Of a stretch of 64,000 bases of DNA, positions 1-7,867 are shown piece by piece. The DNA comes from UBA1847 sp964386735. Its GTDB lineage: Bacteria; Pseudomonadota; Gammaproteobacteria; Steroidobacterales; Woeseiaceae. A program made the translations under genes and the position numbers. Numbering within the stretch: position 1 is the stretch's first letter; each line of letters opens with the position of its first letter. The notes beneath the pieces were generated by a model. The model was not told the origin of the DNA, searched no databases, and saw only the letters and a program-made list of their open reading frames with translations. The DNA is taken from positions 1 through 64,000 of the forward strand of contig CAYLTW010000003.1 of the NCBI GenBank assembly GCA_964386735.1. Direction: 5' to 3'.

Positions 1-42
1 TTGGCGAGAACCGGACATCGGGTTGGGTTTGACTGAAATACG

Positions 43-72
43 AAAAAGGCGATGAACTTACGCTCACCGCCT
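43..72 (-). terminator. Intrinsic terminator of the small exported-protein gene
   Basis: Read on the minus strand, a 9-bp stem with one G-U pair closes an 8-nt loop and is followed at once by TTTTT (the A run at 43-47 on the plus strand). It begins 28 nt past the stop codon of the gene at 100-468, so it should end that transcript. Confidence 0.75.
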
Positions 73-99
73 ATCGTTGTTTCTTATCGACTCACGGGC

Positions 100-468
100 T
101 CAGTAAATGTCGTACCCTCGCCTGCTGACGTTGACTTCGCACTCCAGAAAACGCGCCCATAGCTTTGACGGCGTTGAATCCGGATCACTTAGCGCATTAC
201 GCCATGTATCCCACACTTTGCCAAAAGTTGCGGCGTCCTTCGTTGTTCCAAGCCAGTACATTGACACTAGGTTGTCACTTTGTATCGGCATCGCCACACG
301 CGCCGTATAGCCGTTTGCCTCACCCCAATCGCTGTTGAAGTCGTTGACGATCTCCATGTATTTGTCAAACGAGCATCCGTCAAGCAGCTTGAACTCGATG
401 ACGTCCATGTACTCAGCGGAAGCGGCCACCGGTAGGCAAAGCAATAGCGCAAGAATTAGTTTCTTCAT
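100..468 (-). CDS. Small exported protein of unknown function
   Basis: This 122-residue protein is not one I recognise. The frame is open upstream to 507, but the ATG at 468 is chosen because GAGGAG lies just before it and because translation then opens with a clean signal peptide: two lysines, a leucine-rich core and a cut site near residue 18 (AASA before EY). The mature part of about 104 residues has no further membrane segment. It is rich in Trp, Tyr and Asp and has two cysteines (about residues 32 and 110) that could form a disulfide, so it is probably periplasmic or secreted. It stands alone between an intrinsic terminator and a 304-bp gap. No function is assigned. Confidence 0.72.
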   Translation of the reverse strand: MKKLILALLLCLPVAASAEYMDVIEFKLLDGCSFDKYMEIVNDFNSDWGEANGYTARVAMPIQSDNLVSMYWLGTTKDAATFGKVWDTWRNALSDPDSTPSKLWARFLECEVNVSRRGYDIY

Positions 469-772
469 TTTTCTCTCCTCGGTCATTGGAACCCCATAGT
501 GCCGCATGCGGCACCCATGAAATCAAGTATGGATTGGATATCACGGACAGCAAACTTAACACGCAGGGCCGATTGCGAGGGCAATGATCGCTTTGGGTCA
601 CAATCAGCGCTTTGACTGATGCGAATGGACAGTGCCGTCTGTTTGCAATGGCTCATCTGCAGCCGTTTTCTATGGCGGTGATCGTAATACTGGATCGACT
701 GCTTCCGGACGCAAACCAGTTGTCCGCATGTTGACCAGGAATTTTTTCAACAGGTCGCGCCGACATTCGCAG
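469..772. other. Gene-free interval with a possible minus-strand promoter
   Basis: No coding potential is convincing in these 304 bp; the plus-strand frame opening at 632 runs antisense through the next two real genes. On the minus strand a weak promoter-like pair, TTGCTG at 553-548 and CATACT at 531-526 with a 16-bp spacer, could serve the exported-protein gene. A perfect palindrome sits just downstream of it at 499-514. Nothing else stands out. Confidence 0.35.
499..514. repeat. Perfect 16-bp palindrome upstream of the exported-protein gene
   Basis: GTGCCGCATGCGGCAC reads the same on both strands. It lies 31 nt upstream of the ATG at 468 and just downstream of the possible -10 at 526-531. 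That placement suits an operator or a 5' leader hairpin; which of these is inference. Confidence 0.4.
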
Positions 773-1138
773 CTAAGCGATGCGCTTCAGAAAATCCCCG
801 AATCGCTTTTCGGAAAAGCCCACAGCAATGTAGTCGTCGTGTTCAAACACGGGGCGCTTGACGAGTGTCGGATTGTCGATCATTGTGGCGAGCGCCTTGT
901 CCCTGCCCATATTGCCGCGATCCACCTCGGGAATCTTTCGCCAGGTGAGGCTTTGTCTGTTGAGCAGCGTCTCCCAGCTGATTCGGTTGGACCAGCGCTC
1001 CAGCATCTGGATGTTGAGACCATCGTCACGTACGTCATGAAACGTATGTTCAATATTTTTGTCCGCGAGATATTTGCGTGCCTTCCTGCACGTGTCGCAG
1101 CTTTTTATTCCGTAAACCGTCAGCAAGTTAATCTCCAT
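773..1138 (-). CDS. ArsC/Spx-family protein (YffB-like)
   Basis: This 121-residue thioredoxin-fold protein belongs to the ArsC/Spx/YffB family, whose usual length is about 115-120. The N-terminus LLTVYGIKSCDTCRKA carries a CxxC pair at residues 14 and 17, as in Spx-like members, and RPVFEHDDYIAVGF near residue 100 matches the family's conserved C-terminal stretch. The gene follows dapD by 45 nt on the same strand. In many gammaproteobacteria a YffB-type gene sits between dapD and dapE, so the family assignment fits; dapE itself is not in this window. True arsenate reductase activity is not implied: YffB-type proteins have no settled substrate, and a glutathione-linked thiol role is the usual guess. 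Confidence 0.85.
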   Translation of the reverse strand: MEINLLTVYGIKSCDTCRKARKYLADKNIEHTFHDVRDDGLNIQMLERWSNRISWETLLNRQSLTWRKIPEVDRGNMGRDKALATMIDNPTLVKRPVFEHDDYIAVGFSEKRFGDFLKRIA

Positions 1139-1183
1139 TCGGTAATCGCCCGCACGGCGGGCTCCAACGACGGGCTCCCAAGA

Positions 1184-1990
1184 TTATTCAGCGCTTCTCA
1201 AAAGTTCGTTCAGGCCCGTTTTTGCACGGGTCTTTGCATCAACATGTTTCACTATTACAGCACAGTACAGCGAGTATTTTCCGTCGGCAGATGGAAGGTT
1301 GCCGGATACGACCACTGAGCCAGGCGGTACATAGCCGTAACTGACTTCGCCGGTTTCGCGGTCGTAAATTTTCGTGCTTTGCCCGATATAGACGCCCATT
1401 GAAATAACCGAGCCTTTGCCAACAATGACACCTTCAACAACCTCCGAGCGTGCACCGATAAAGCAGTCATCCTCGATGATCGTCGGGCCGGCCTGTACCG
1501 GCTCCAATACGCCACCGATACCAACCCCACCAGACAAGTGCACGTTCTTGCCGATTTGCGCGCAACTGCCAACCGCCGCCCAGGTGTCGACCATAGTGCC
1601 GCTATCGACATAGGCGCCGATGTTCACGAAGCTCGGCATCAAGACGACATTGCTCGCGACGTAGGCGCCTTTGCGAACGATCGCATCCGGCACGACGCGT
1701 ACACCGTCGTTTTCGAAATCTTCCGCGGTGTGATCTGCGTACTTCATCGCTACCTTGTCGTAGAAGCGCGTGTACCCGGCGTTAATGACGCTGTTGTCCC
1801 GCAGGCGAAAACTGAGCAGTACGGCCTTTTTTAACCATTGCTTGACGTGCCAGCCGTTATCGCCAGGTTCTGCGACCCGCGCCTTGCCCGTATCAAGCAA
1901 TAATATGGCTTCCGCCACTGCATCTTTCAGTTTTGCCGCATCGACGGTATCAATACCGTTATCGAAAGCTGATTCTATTAATTCCTGCAT
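1184..1990 (-). CDS. dapD: Tetrahydrodipicolinate N-succinyltransferase
   Basis: DapD transfers succinyl from succinyl-CoA to tetrahydrodipicolinate, committing carbon to the succinylase branch of lysine and meso-diaminopimelate synthesis. The 268-residue product matches the family along its whole length (about 274 is usual): an N-terminal helical part with HVKQWLKKAVLLSFRL, a left-handed beta-helix of hexapeptide repeats from about residue 100 (VNIGAYVDSGTMVDTWA, IGKNVHLSGGVGIGGVLEP), and a C-terminal lid ending near TGLNELLR. It starts 2 nt after the glnD stop, so glnD and dapD are almost certainly co-transcribed, as in other gammaproteobacteria. Product and start are secure. Confidence 0.97.
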   Translation of the reverse strand: MQELIESAFDNGIDTVDAAKLKDAVAEAILLLDTGKARVAEPGDNGWHVKQWLKKAVLLSFRLRDNSVINAGYTRFYDKVAMKYADHTAEDFENDGVRVVPDAIVRKGAYVASNVVLMPSFVNIGAYVDSGTMVDTWAAVGSCAQIGKNVHLSGGVGIGGVLEPVQAGPTIIEDDCFIGARSEVVEGVIVGKGSVISMGVYIGQSTKIYDRETGEVSYGYVPPGSVVVSGNLPSADGKYSLYCAVIVKHVDAKTRAKTGLNELLRSAE

Positions 1991-1992
1991 AT

Positions 1993-4614
1993 TTATTTCC
2001 GGTCGCCATGATTGGCGGCGATTGTGTCGAGTTTCCGGACCAGGTCATCGCGAAGCCGCTGTTTGGCCTCATCGCCAAGTGGCGATCCAAACTCGTCAGT
2101 GATGTAAAAGACGTCCTCAGCGCGTTCACCGATCGTCATGATCTTGGCGGTCTGAATGTCGACGCCGTGCTTTATAAAGGTTTGCCCTACCACGCTCAAT
2201 AGACCGGGCCGATCAGCTGCGACAAGTTCCATTATCGTCCGATCCTGCTTTGACGACGCGACGAAGTCTACAACAGTTTGAGTCTTGAACATTCGCGCCT
2301 GTCGCGGTACCGCACGCGTAACCTCCGCAACGTCCTCGCCCGCCGCAGTGATTACGCGCGCCAGCGAGCGACGAATCTTGTCAATCCGTGAGTCATCAGT
2401 ATCGATCCGCTCGTCGAGCTCTATAAAAATAAAGGTGTCGAGGCTGTAGTTGTTCAGTAGTGCGGCGATCCTGGCGTCGAGGATCGTCATTCCCAGCTCG
2501 TCGACGATGGCGGTCGCGTGGGCGAATGTGTGATGCGCCCTTGGTGTATACAGTACTGCCTCGACGCCGTCGCCGCCTGGCTGACGTCGCACGTCAACGA
2601 GACCGACCTCGGAATCAATGTCGGCGCCGGCCAGCCATTTGGTGTGCCAGACGATTTCATGGCTCTTGTGGCGAATGAAGTAGTCCTCGTCGAGCAGCGC
2701 CCACACGGCATCGATCCTGTCGTCACTGACGCCGGCCTCGTGCAGCGACTCGCGAGCCTGCTGATGCTTTTCGAGAATCAGTTGCCCCCGATCAATCGGA
2801 TCCTCGAGACCACGGCGCAACGCGAGTGACGTCAAATCGTACAGATCGCGAAACAACGTGGCTTTCCATGAGTTCCAGAGTTTGGGGTTCGTGCCACGCA
2901 CATCGGCGACTGTCAATATGTACAGGTAATCCAGATGCGCCTGATCACCGACAAGTGCGGCAAACTCATTAATGACATCAGGGTCACCGATGTCCTTTTT
3001 CTGCGCTGTTTTCGACAGGGCCAGGTGATTCTTTACGAGCCAGGCAACAGTGCGCGCGTCGTATTGCCCCAGTCCGTGCTCAAGGCAGAAGGACTCGGCG
3101 TCAACTGCGCCCAGCTCGGAGTGATCACCGCCGCGGCCTTTCGCGATGTCGTGAAAGAGGCCGGACAGGTACGCGATTTCGGGTTTCTCTACCCGCTGCA
3201 TGATGCGACTACAGTACGGATATTCATGGTCGAAGCGGCCCAACGCGAATCGCCGCAGGTTACTGACGACAAACAAGGTGTGTTCATCGACCGTATACGC
3301 GTGGAAGAGGTCGTACTGCATGCGCCCGACAATACGGCCAAACGCCGGCAGGTACAGACCGAGTACGCCGTACAGATTCATTCGCCGGAGCCCGTGCGTG
3401 ACACCTGCGGGTGCGCGCAGGATTGAAAGGAACAGCCGGTGGTTACGCGGGTTTTGTCGAAATTCCTCATCGATCAGGTGCAGGTTGCGTTTGATCAGGC
3501 CGATCGTAGGTGCGCTGACACCGCGAATATCCGGGTGCTGTTGCAGCAGCACAAACTGCTCGAGAAGAGCGGACGGCTCGTTGGCGAATACCTCGTCGCT
3601 TACGGTCTGCAAAAATCCGTTTTTTACCTGGAAACGCTCATTGAGAGGTTCAGGGTCTGCATCGGGATCCATCAGGATCGCCTCATCGAAGAGCTGCAGC
3701 AGCATTTCATTTAACCGCGAGAGATCCATTACCGTGCGGTAGTAGCGCTGCATCAACTGCTCGACAGCAAGCGTGTAAGTCGCGTCTTCATAGCCGAGCA
3801 TGCTGGCAAGTTTGATCTGGTGGTCGAAAAGAATGCGATCTTCCCGCCGACCCGTCAAAACGTGCAACGCGAACCTTATGCGCCAAAGGAATGCCTGTCC
3901 GTCGTGTAGCCGGGTGAGTTGTCCTGCCGTCAGGAACTTGTGATCAACCAACTCATCGAAGGTGTTACAGCCAAAATGTCGTTTTGCGACCCAGCCGATC
4001 ATCTGTATGTCGCGCAGGCCGCCCGGGCTCCCCTTGACGTTGGGCTCGAGCTTGTAGGCCGTGTCATCGTAGCGAAAATGGCGAGCGATCTGTTCCTTGC
4101 GTTTTTCCTCGAAAAACAGGTCCGAGGGCCAGATTTGATCCGGCGCAACCGCCTTTTCCATCTTTTCAAACAGCCCACTTGGGCCGTCGATCAGGCGCGC
4201 CTCCATAAGTGTCGTAGCAACGGTGAGATCGGCGCTCGCCTCCTTTTGACATTGCTTGATGGTACGAACGCTATGGCCTATTTCGAGGCCGACATCCCAC
4301 AGTGAGGTCACGAATGCGGCGATGCATTCGTTGCCACGCTTGTCAAAGCGCTGGGGCAGCAGGAGCATGATGTCGACATCGGAGAAGGGGTGCAGCTCAC
4401 CGCGGCCAAAGCCGCCGACCGCGACCAGCGCGACTTTGCCCGTCAATTCGCCGGCTTGCTCATGCCAAAGATCGATCAAAACGCGGTCGACGATACGCGC
4501 CCGCTCATGAACCAGCTCAACGACCGATTCACCGTCGAGAAAGCGGCGCTTCAGGGCCTCGCCGGCTGCCTTGAGGGTATCCCGCCCGTTTTTGCTATCT
4601 GGCGTCTGCACCAA
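1993..4614 (-). CDS. glnD: [Protein-PII] uridylyltransferase/uridylyl-removing enzyme
   Basis: GlnD senses glutamine and adds or removes UMP on PII proteins, setting the state of nitrogen control. The 873-residue product has the full domain set: a nucleotidyltransferase domain with GGFGRGELHPFSDVDIML at about residues 67-84 (catalytic aspartates in DVD), an HD hydrolase domain with LFHDIAKGRGGDH near residues 486-498, and two C-terminal ACT domains from about residue 690, the last with LVAADRPGLLSVVGQTF. Its start overlaps the end of map by 20 nt, so the two are translationally linked. Its length is typical (about 860-900). No lesion is visible. Confidence 0.97.
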   Translation of the reverse strand: MVQTPDSKNGRDTLKAAGEALKRRFLDGESVVELVHERARIVDRVLIDLWHEQAGELTGKVALVAVGGFGRGELHPFSDVDIMLLLPQRFDKRGNECIAAFVTSLWDVGLEIGHSVRTIKQCQKEASADLTVATTLMEARLIDGPSGLFEKMEKAVAPDQIWPSDLFFEEKRKEQIARHFRYDDTAYKLEPNVKGSPGGLRDIQMIGWVAKRHFGCNTFDELVDHKFLTAGQLTRLHDGQAFLWRIRFALHVLTGRREDRILFDHQIKLASMLGYEDATYTLAVEQLMQRYYRTVMDLSRLNEMLLQLFDEAILMDPDADPEPLNERFQVKNGFLQTVSDEVFANEPSALLEQFVLLQQHPDIRGVSAPTIGLIKRNLHLIDEEFRQNPRNHRLFLSILRAPAGVTHGLRRMNLYGVLGLYLPAFGRIVGRMQYDLFHAYTVDEHTLFVVSNLRRFALGRFDHEYPYCSRIMQRVEKPEIAYLSGLFHDIAKGRGGDHSELGAVDAESFCLEHGLGQYDARTVAWLVKNHLALSKTAQKKDIGDPDVINEFAALVGDQAHLDYLYILTVADVRGTNPKLWNSWKATLFRDLYDLTSLALRRGLEDPIDRGQLILEKHQQARESLHEAGVSDDRIDAVWALLDEDYFIRHKSHEIVWHTKWLAGADIDSEVGLVDVRRQPGGDGVEAVLYTPRAHHTFAHATAIVDELGMTILDARIAALLNNYSLDTFIFIELDERIDTDDSRIDKIRRSLARVITAAGEDVAEVTRAVPRQARMFKTQTVVDFVASSKQDRTIMELVAADRPGLLSVVGQTFIKHGVDIQTAKIMTIGERAEDVFYITDEFGSPLGDEAKQRLRDDLVRKLDTIAANHGDRK

Positions 4615-5359
4615 GCGTCAGGACCTCGTAGCCAGTATCGGTGATCAGCACCGTGTGTTCCCACTGGGCCGACAGGCTGTGGTCCTTGGTAACGACGGTC
4701 CAGCCGTCATTGAGCAGCTTCACGTGCCGGCTGCCGGCATTGACCATCGGTTCGACGGTCAGTGTCATACCTGCCCTGAGTTCCATGCCACCGCCCCGAT
4801 GGCCGTAGTGAAGGACTTGCGGGTCCTCATGGAATACCCGGCCGATGCCGTGTCCGCAGTACTCACGCACGACAGAGAAACGGTTTTTCTCTATGTGCGT
4901 CTGAATAGCAGCGCCGATGTCGCCCAGGTGCTTGCCAGGGGCGATTTCCTCAATGCCCAGCCACATGCCCTCAAACGCAACCCGGGCCAGGCGCTCCGCC
5001 TGGATTTTCGGTTTTCCGACTAAAAACATACGGCTGGTATCGCCATGAAAACCGTCCTTGATCACGGTGATGTCGATATTGACAGCATCGCCGCTCTTGA
5101 GGGTCTTGTCAGCCGGAATACCGTGGCAAACGACGTGATTGATCGAGGTGCAGATCGACTTCGGGAAGCCACGATAGTTGAGCGGGGCGGGTATGGCTTC
5201 CTGTCCGTCAGTGATGAATTCGTGGCAAATTCGGTCGAGTTCATTGGTCGAGACACCCGGTTTTACATAATCCCCAATCATGTCGAGGACTTCCGAGGCC
5301 AGGCGACCGGCAATGCGCATTTTTTCTTGCTCTTCAGCAGTTTTTATCGTCACAGTCAT
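4595..5359 (-). CDS. map: Methionine aminopeptidase, type I
   Basis: Map removes the initiator methionine from nascent proteins in the cytosol. The frame is open upstream to 5452, but the ATG at 5359 (MTVTIKTAEEQEKMR) gives the usual type I N-terminus and 254 residues, close to the 264 of E. coli. The metal ligands can be seen: two aspartates in VNIDITVIKDGFHGDTSR, the histidine in YCGHGIGRVFHEDP, and glutamates in TLTVEPMVN and QWEHTVLIT. It heads the leftward map-glnD-dapD group and diverges from rpsB, a common arrangement in gammaproteobacteria. The divergent region of about 190 bp holds promoters for both directions. Confidence 0.96.
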   Translation of the reverse strand: MTVTIKTAEEQEKMRIAGRLASEVLDMIGDYVKPGVSTNELDRICHEFITDGQEAIPAPLNYRGFPKSICTSINHVVCHGIPADKTLKSGDAVNIDITVIKDGFHGDTSRMFLVGKPKIQAERLARVAFEGMWLGIEEIAPGKHLGDIGAAIQTHIEKNRFSVVREYCGHGIGRVFHEDPQVLHYGHRGGGMELRAGMTLTVEPMVNAGSRHVKLLNDGWTVVTKDHSLSAQWEHTVLITDTGYEVLTLGADAR

Positions 5360-5375
5360 AGAATTTTCCGGAGTC

Positions 5376-5398
5376 GAGCCGCAAAAAAAGGGCGGCTC
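5376..5398 (-). repeat. Inverted repeat in the map leader
   Basis: GAGCCGC at 5376-5382 and GCGGCTC at 5392-5398 form a perfect 7-bp stem around a 9-nt loop of A7GG (CCT7 in the map mRNA). It lies 17 nt upstream of the map start codon, within the presumed leader. It could modulate map translation or transcription; the T run lies inside the loop, so it is not a standard terminator. Confidence 0.35.
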
Positions 5399-5404
5399 AA
5401 TGCG

Positions 5405-5433
5405 TTGTTGGTCGCGGCCGGCTATGGTATAAA
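5405..5433 (+). promoter_or_regulatory. Likely sigma-70 promoter of rpsB-tsf
   Basis: TTGTTG at 5405-5410 and TATAAA at 5428-5433 are separated by 17 bp. The bases just after the -10 (GCGCGCGCCC) form a very GC-rich discriminator, typical of growth-rate and ppGpp controlled promoters of translation genes. Transcription would start near 5440, leaving a leader of about 107 nt before the rpsB ATG. Confidence 0.6.
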
Positions 5434-5440
5434 GCGCGCG

Positions 5441-5547
5441 CCCAAGAGGCAATTAATCCACACGCTTGTCGTCACATCCCGCTGGGTGCCCCGTATATAA
5501 AGGGGTTGCGGGCTGGGGCAAGCGGAGGCCTAACCCGGAGAACTATC
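5441..5547 (+). promoter_or_regulatory. Possible S2-responsive leader of rpsB-tsf
   Basis: The rpsB-tsf operon of E. coli is repressed by S2 acting on the 5' leader. Here the leader holds two mutually exclusive pairings: CCCC at 5489-5492 with GGGG at 5502-5505 around a gtatataaa loop, or TGCCCC at 5487-5492 with GGGGCA at 5515-5520. Competing stems just before the ribosome binding site suit autogenous control. The assignment is by position and folding only. Confidence 0.35.
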
Positions 5548-6834
5548 ATGGCAGACGTTACCATGCGCCAGATGCTAGAGGCTGGCGTGCATTTTGGTCA
5601 TCAGACCCGTTTCTGGAACCCGAAGATGGCGCCCTACATCTTCGGCCGACGAAACAAAATTCATATCATCAACCTTGAGAAGAGCCTGCCGATGGCGCGC
5701 GAAGCTGGCGCGTTCGTCAAGGCGACGGTCGCCGATGGTGGCACGGTCCTCTTCGTCGGCACCAAGCGTGCAGCGCGCGATGCGGTTCGGGAGAACGCGG
5801 TCCGTTGTGAGATGCCGTTCGTGTGCCAACGCTGGCTTGGCGGCATGCTAACCAACTACAAGACGATTCGTCAGTCGGTCAAACGCCTGATTACGCTCGA
5901 GCAGATGGCGGAAGACGGTGCATTTGACGGCCTGACCAAGAAAGAAGTGCTCGGCCTGAGCCGCGAGCAGGAAAAGCTCGAGCGTAGCCTCGGGGGAATC
6001 AAGGAGATGAAATCGCTTCCGGACGTCATGTTCGTTGTTGATGTCGATCATGAGGACATCGCAATTCGCGAAGCCCAGAAACTCGGTATTCCTGTCGTCG
6101 CGATCGTTGATACAAATTGCTCGCCGGAGGGCGTTGACTACGTCATACCTGGCAACGATGACGCAATGCGCGCTATCGAGTTGTATTCGGCATTGGTTGC
6201 AGATGCGGTGCTCGACGGCAAGTCCTCCTTGCCTGAGGTTGCGTTGGGAGAAGACGAGTTCGTTGAACTTGACGCGGAAGGTAACGTCAAGAAGAGGACT
6301 GGCCGCAAAAAGAAGACATCGCGCCGACCCGCCAAGAAGGCGTCAGTAAAGAATAAAGCGACGCCGAGAAAGGCCGCGGATGAAGAGAAGGTTGAGGAGA
6401 AACCTGAGGCCAAGGCCGAAGAGAAGCTCGAGGCGAAACCTGAGGCAAAAGTCGAAGAGAAGCTCGAGGAGAAACCTGAGGCCAAGGCCGAAGAGCAGCT
6501 CGAGGCGAAACCTGAGGGCAAGGTCGAAGAGAAGCTCGAGGCGAAACCTGAGGCCAAAGTCGAAGAGAAGCTCGAGGAGAAACCTGAGGCCAAGGCCGAA
6601 GAGAAGCTCGAGGAGAAACCTGAGGCCAAAGTCGAAGAGCAGGCCGAGGAGAAACCGAAGGCGAAGACTGCGGCGAAACCGAAGGTGAAGTCGGGCGACA
6701 AGAAAGAGGCAAAGGGCATGGCAAGCAAAGACAAGCCAGCCGCCAAAAAAACGGCCAAAAAGAAGACCGCCAAGAAAGCTACAAAGAAGGTCGCCAAAAA
6801 AACGACGGCAAAAGCCGCTGACGACAGCGAGTAG
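5548..6834 (+). CDS. rpsB: 30S ribosomal protein S2 with a long repetitive C-terminal extension
   Basis: S2 is a primary component of the small subunit, needed for S1 binding. The ATG at 5548 follows CGGAG and gives the standard start MADVTMRQMLEAGVHFGHQT; the frame is open upstream, but that part is not S2. Residues 1 to about 240 are a normal S2 (RWLGGMLTNYKTIRQS, PDVMFVVDVDHEDIAIREA, YVIPGNDDAMRAI). S2 is normally about 240-260 residues; this one has 428. The extra part has three sections: a basic linker (about 250-280), seven 12-residue KPEAK-type repeats (285-368), and a lysine/alanine/threonine tail (about 385-428) resembling histone H1-like bacterial tails. The frame stays open and in codon register throughout, so this is not a frameshift artefact. 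The function of the tail is unknown. Confidence 0.95.
   Translation: MADVTMRQMLEAGVHFGHQTRFWNPKMAPYIFGRRNKIHIINLEKSLPMAREAGAFVKATVADGGTVLFVGTKRAARDAVRENAVRCEMPFVCQRWLGGMLTNYKTIRQSVKRLITLEQMAEDGAFDGLTKKEVLGLSREQEKLERSLGGIKEMKSLPDVMFVVDVDHEDIAIREAQKLGIPVVAIVDTNCSPEGVDYVIPGNDDAMRAIELYSALVADAVLDGKSSLPEVALGEDEFVELDAEGNVKKRTGRKKKTSRRPAKKASVKNKATPRKAADEEKVEEKPEAKAEEKLEAKPEAKVEEKLEEKPEAKAEEQLEAKPEGKVEEKLEAKPEAKVEEKLEEKPEAKAEEKLEEKPEAKVEEQAEEKPKAKTAAKPKVKSGDKKEAKGMASKDKPAAKKTAKKKTAKKATKKVAKKTTAKAADDSE
6400..6651 (+). repeat. Seven tandem 36-bp repeats inside rpsB
   Basis: Seven in-frame units of 36 bp each encode variants of KPEAKAEEKLEA, with positions 4, 6, 9, 10 and 12 varying (A/G, A/V, K/Q, L/A, A/E). 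A partial eighth unit (KPKAK) follows at 6652. Codon use is nearly identical between units (aaacctgaggc recurs), which points to recent tandem duplication and makes copy-number change by slippage likely. Confidence 0.95.
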
Positions 6835-6861
6835 CGACTGAATTCAAGAGGAACGTATGTG

Positions 6862-7761
6862 ATGTCTATTAGTGCATCAATGGTGAAAGAGCTCCGTGAT
6901 CGTACCGGCGCCGGCATGATGGAGTGCAAGAAAGCGCTCGTCGAAAGCAGTGGCGACATGGATGGCGCGGTCGAACACCTGCGCCGGTCGGGGCAGGCAT
7001 TGGCAAACAAAAAGGCGGGTCGTGTCGCGGCCGATGGTCGCGTGGTCGTCAAAGCGACGCGAAGCAAGGCAGTTATTGTCGAAGTGAACTCCGAGACGGA
7101 TTTTGTCGCGAAAGATGAGAACTTTCTCACTTTCGTCAATGCGATTGCGGATGCTGCGCTAGCCTCGGGCCAAAACGATGTCGAGGCGTTCGCCAGTGAG
7201 TCACTCGCAGACGGCCGATCCGTCGAGGGCGCGCGCACCGAACTGATCGCAAAAGTAGGCGAAAATATTTCGGTCCGCCGTATTGCACAGGTAAACAGTA
7301 GCGGTCCGATTTCTTTTTACACGCACGGCGCCAGGATCGCCGCCGTAGTCGCACTCGATGGGGGCGATGAAGAACTCGCTCGTAATATCGCGATGCACGT
7401 TGCGGCAATCAACCCGCGTTGTATCGACGAGTCCGGCGTGCCGGCCGAAACGCTCGAAAAAGAGCGGCAAATCCTTACCGAGCAGGCACAGGAATCCGGC
7501 AAGCCGGCGGAGATTGTCGAGAAGATCGTCAACGGTCGTGTTGCCAAGTTCCTCAAGGAAATCACGCTTGTTGGTCAGCCATTCGTCAAGGATCCGGATG
7601 TGACGGTGGGGACTCTGCTGAGCGACTCAGACGCGAAGGTTGTGTCATTCACGCGATTCGAGGTGGGCGAGGGCATTGAGAAGAAAGTTGAGAACTTTGC
7701 GGACGAGGTAAAGAAACAGATCGATGACGCGAAGGAAAAAGGCGACAAGGATTCTGAATAA
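6862..7761 (+). CDS. tsf: Translation elongation factor Ts
   Basis: EF-Ts recycles EF-Tu by exchanging GDP for GTP. The product is 299 residues. The UBA-like N-terminus contains ELRDRTGAGMMECKKAL (about residues 9-25), and the core contains the EF-Tu-contacting stretch VNSETDFVAKDENF. The ATG at 6862 has AGAGGAA 8 nt upstream; a GTG directly before it (6859) is a less likely start. The gene lies 27 nt after rpsB, the standard pairing, and shares its promoter. The length is slightly above the 283 of E. coli because of a charged C-terminal helix (VKKQIDDAKEKGDKDSE). Confidence 0.97.
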   Translation: MSISASMVKELRDRTGAGMMECKKALVESSGDMDGAVEHLRRSGQALANKKAGRVAADGRVVVKATRSKAVIVEVNSETDFVAKDENFLTFVNAIADAALASGQNDVEAFASESLADGRSVEGARTELIAKVGENISVRRIAQVNSSGPISFYTHGARIAAVVALDGGDEELARNIAMHVAAINPRCIDESGVPAETLEKERQILTEQAQESGKPAEIVEKIVNGRVAKFLKEITLVGQPFVKDPDVTVGTLLSDSDAKVVSFTRFEVGEGIEKKVENFADEVKKQIDDAKEKGDKDSE

Positions 7762-7867
7762 GACCTCATAACTCTTTGATTTGAAATTACCTAGAGGCTT
7801 GAATAAGTTAGAATCGTATGCGGCCCGGCCATGCCCGGCGGCAATCAGCAAAATGGAGTGAAATCGC

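Noticed and set aside
632..1318. A 228-codon plus-strand frame
   Set aside because: It runs antisense through the ArsC-like gene and dapD, which have clear homology.
6400..6834. The S2 extension as a frameshift or fusion artefact
   Set aside because: The frame is continuous from the S2 core, the repeats keep codon phase for seven units, and the stop lies at a normal distance before tsf.
6138..7238. A 366-codon minus-strand frame rich in Ser, Ala and Phe repeats
   Set aside because: It is the antisense shadow of the rpsB repeats and tsf; its repetitiveness mirrors that of the real gene.
7762..7867. A defined promoter between tsf and pyrH
   Set aside because: The gap is richer in A and T, and TTGATT or TTGAAA are present, but no -10 at correct spacing is convincing.
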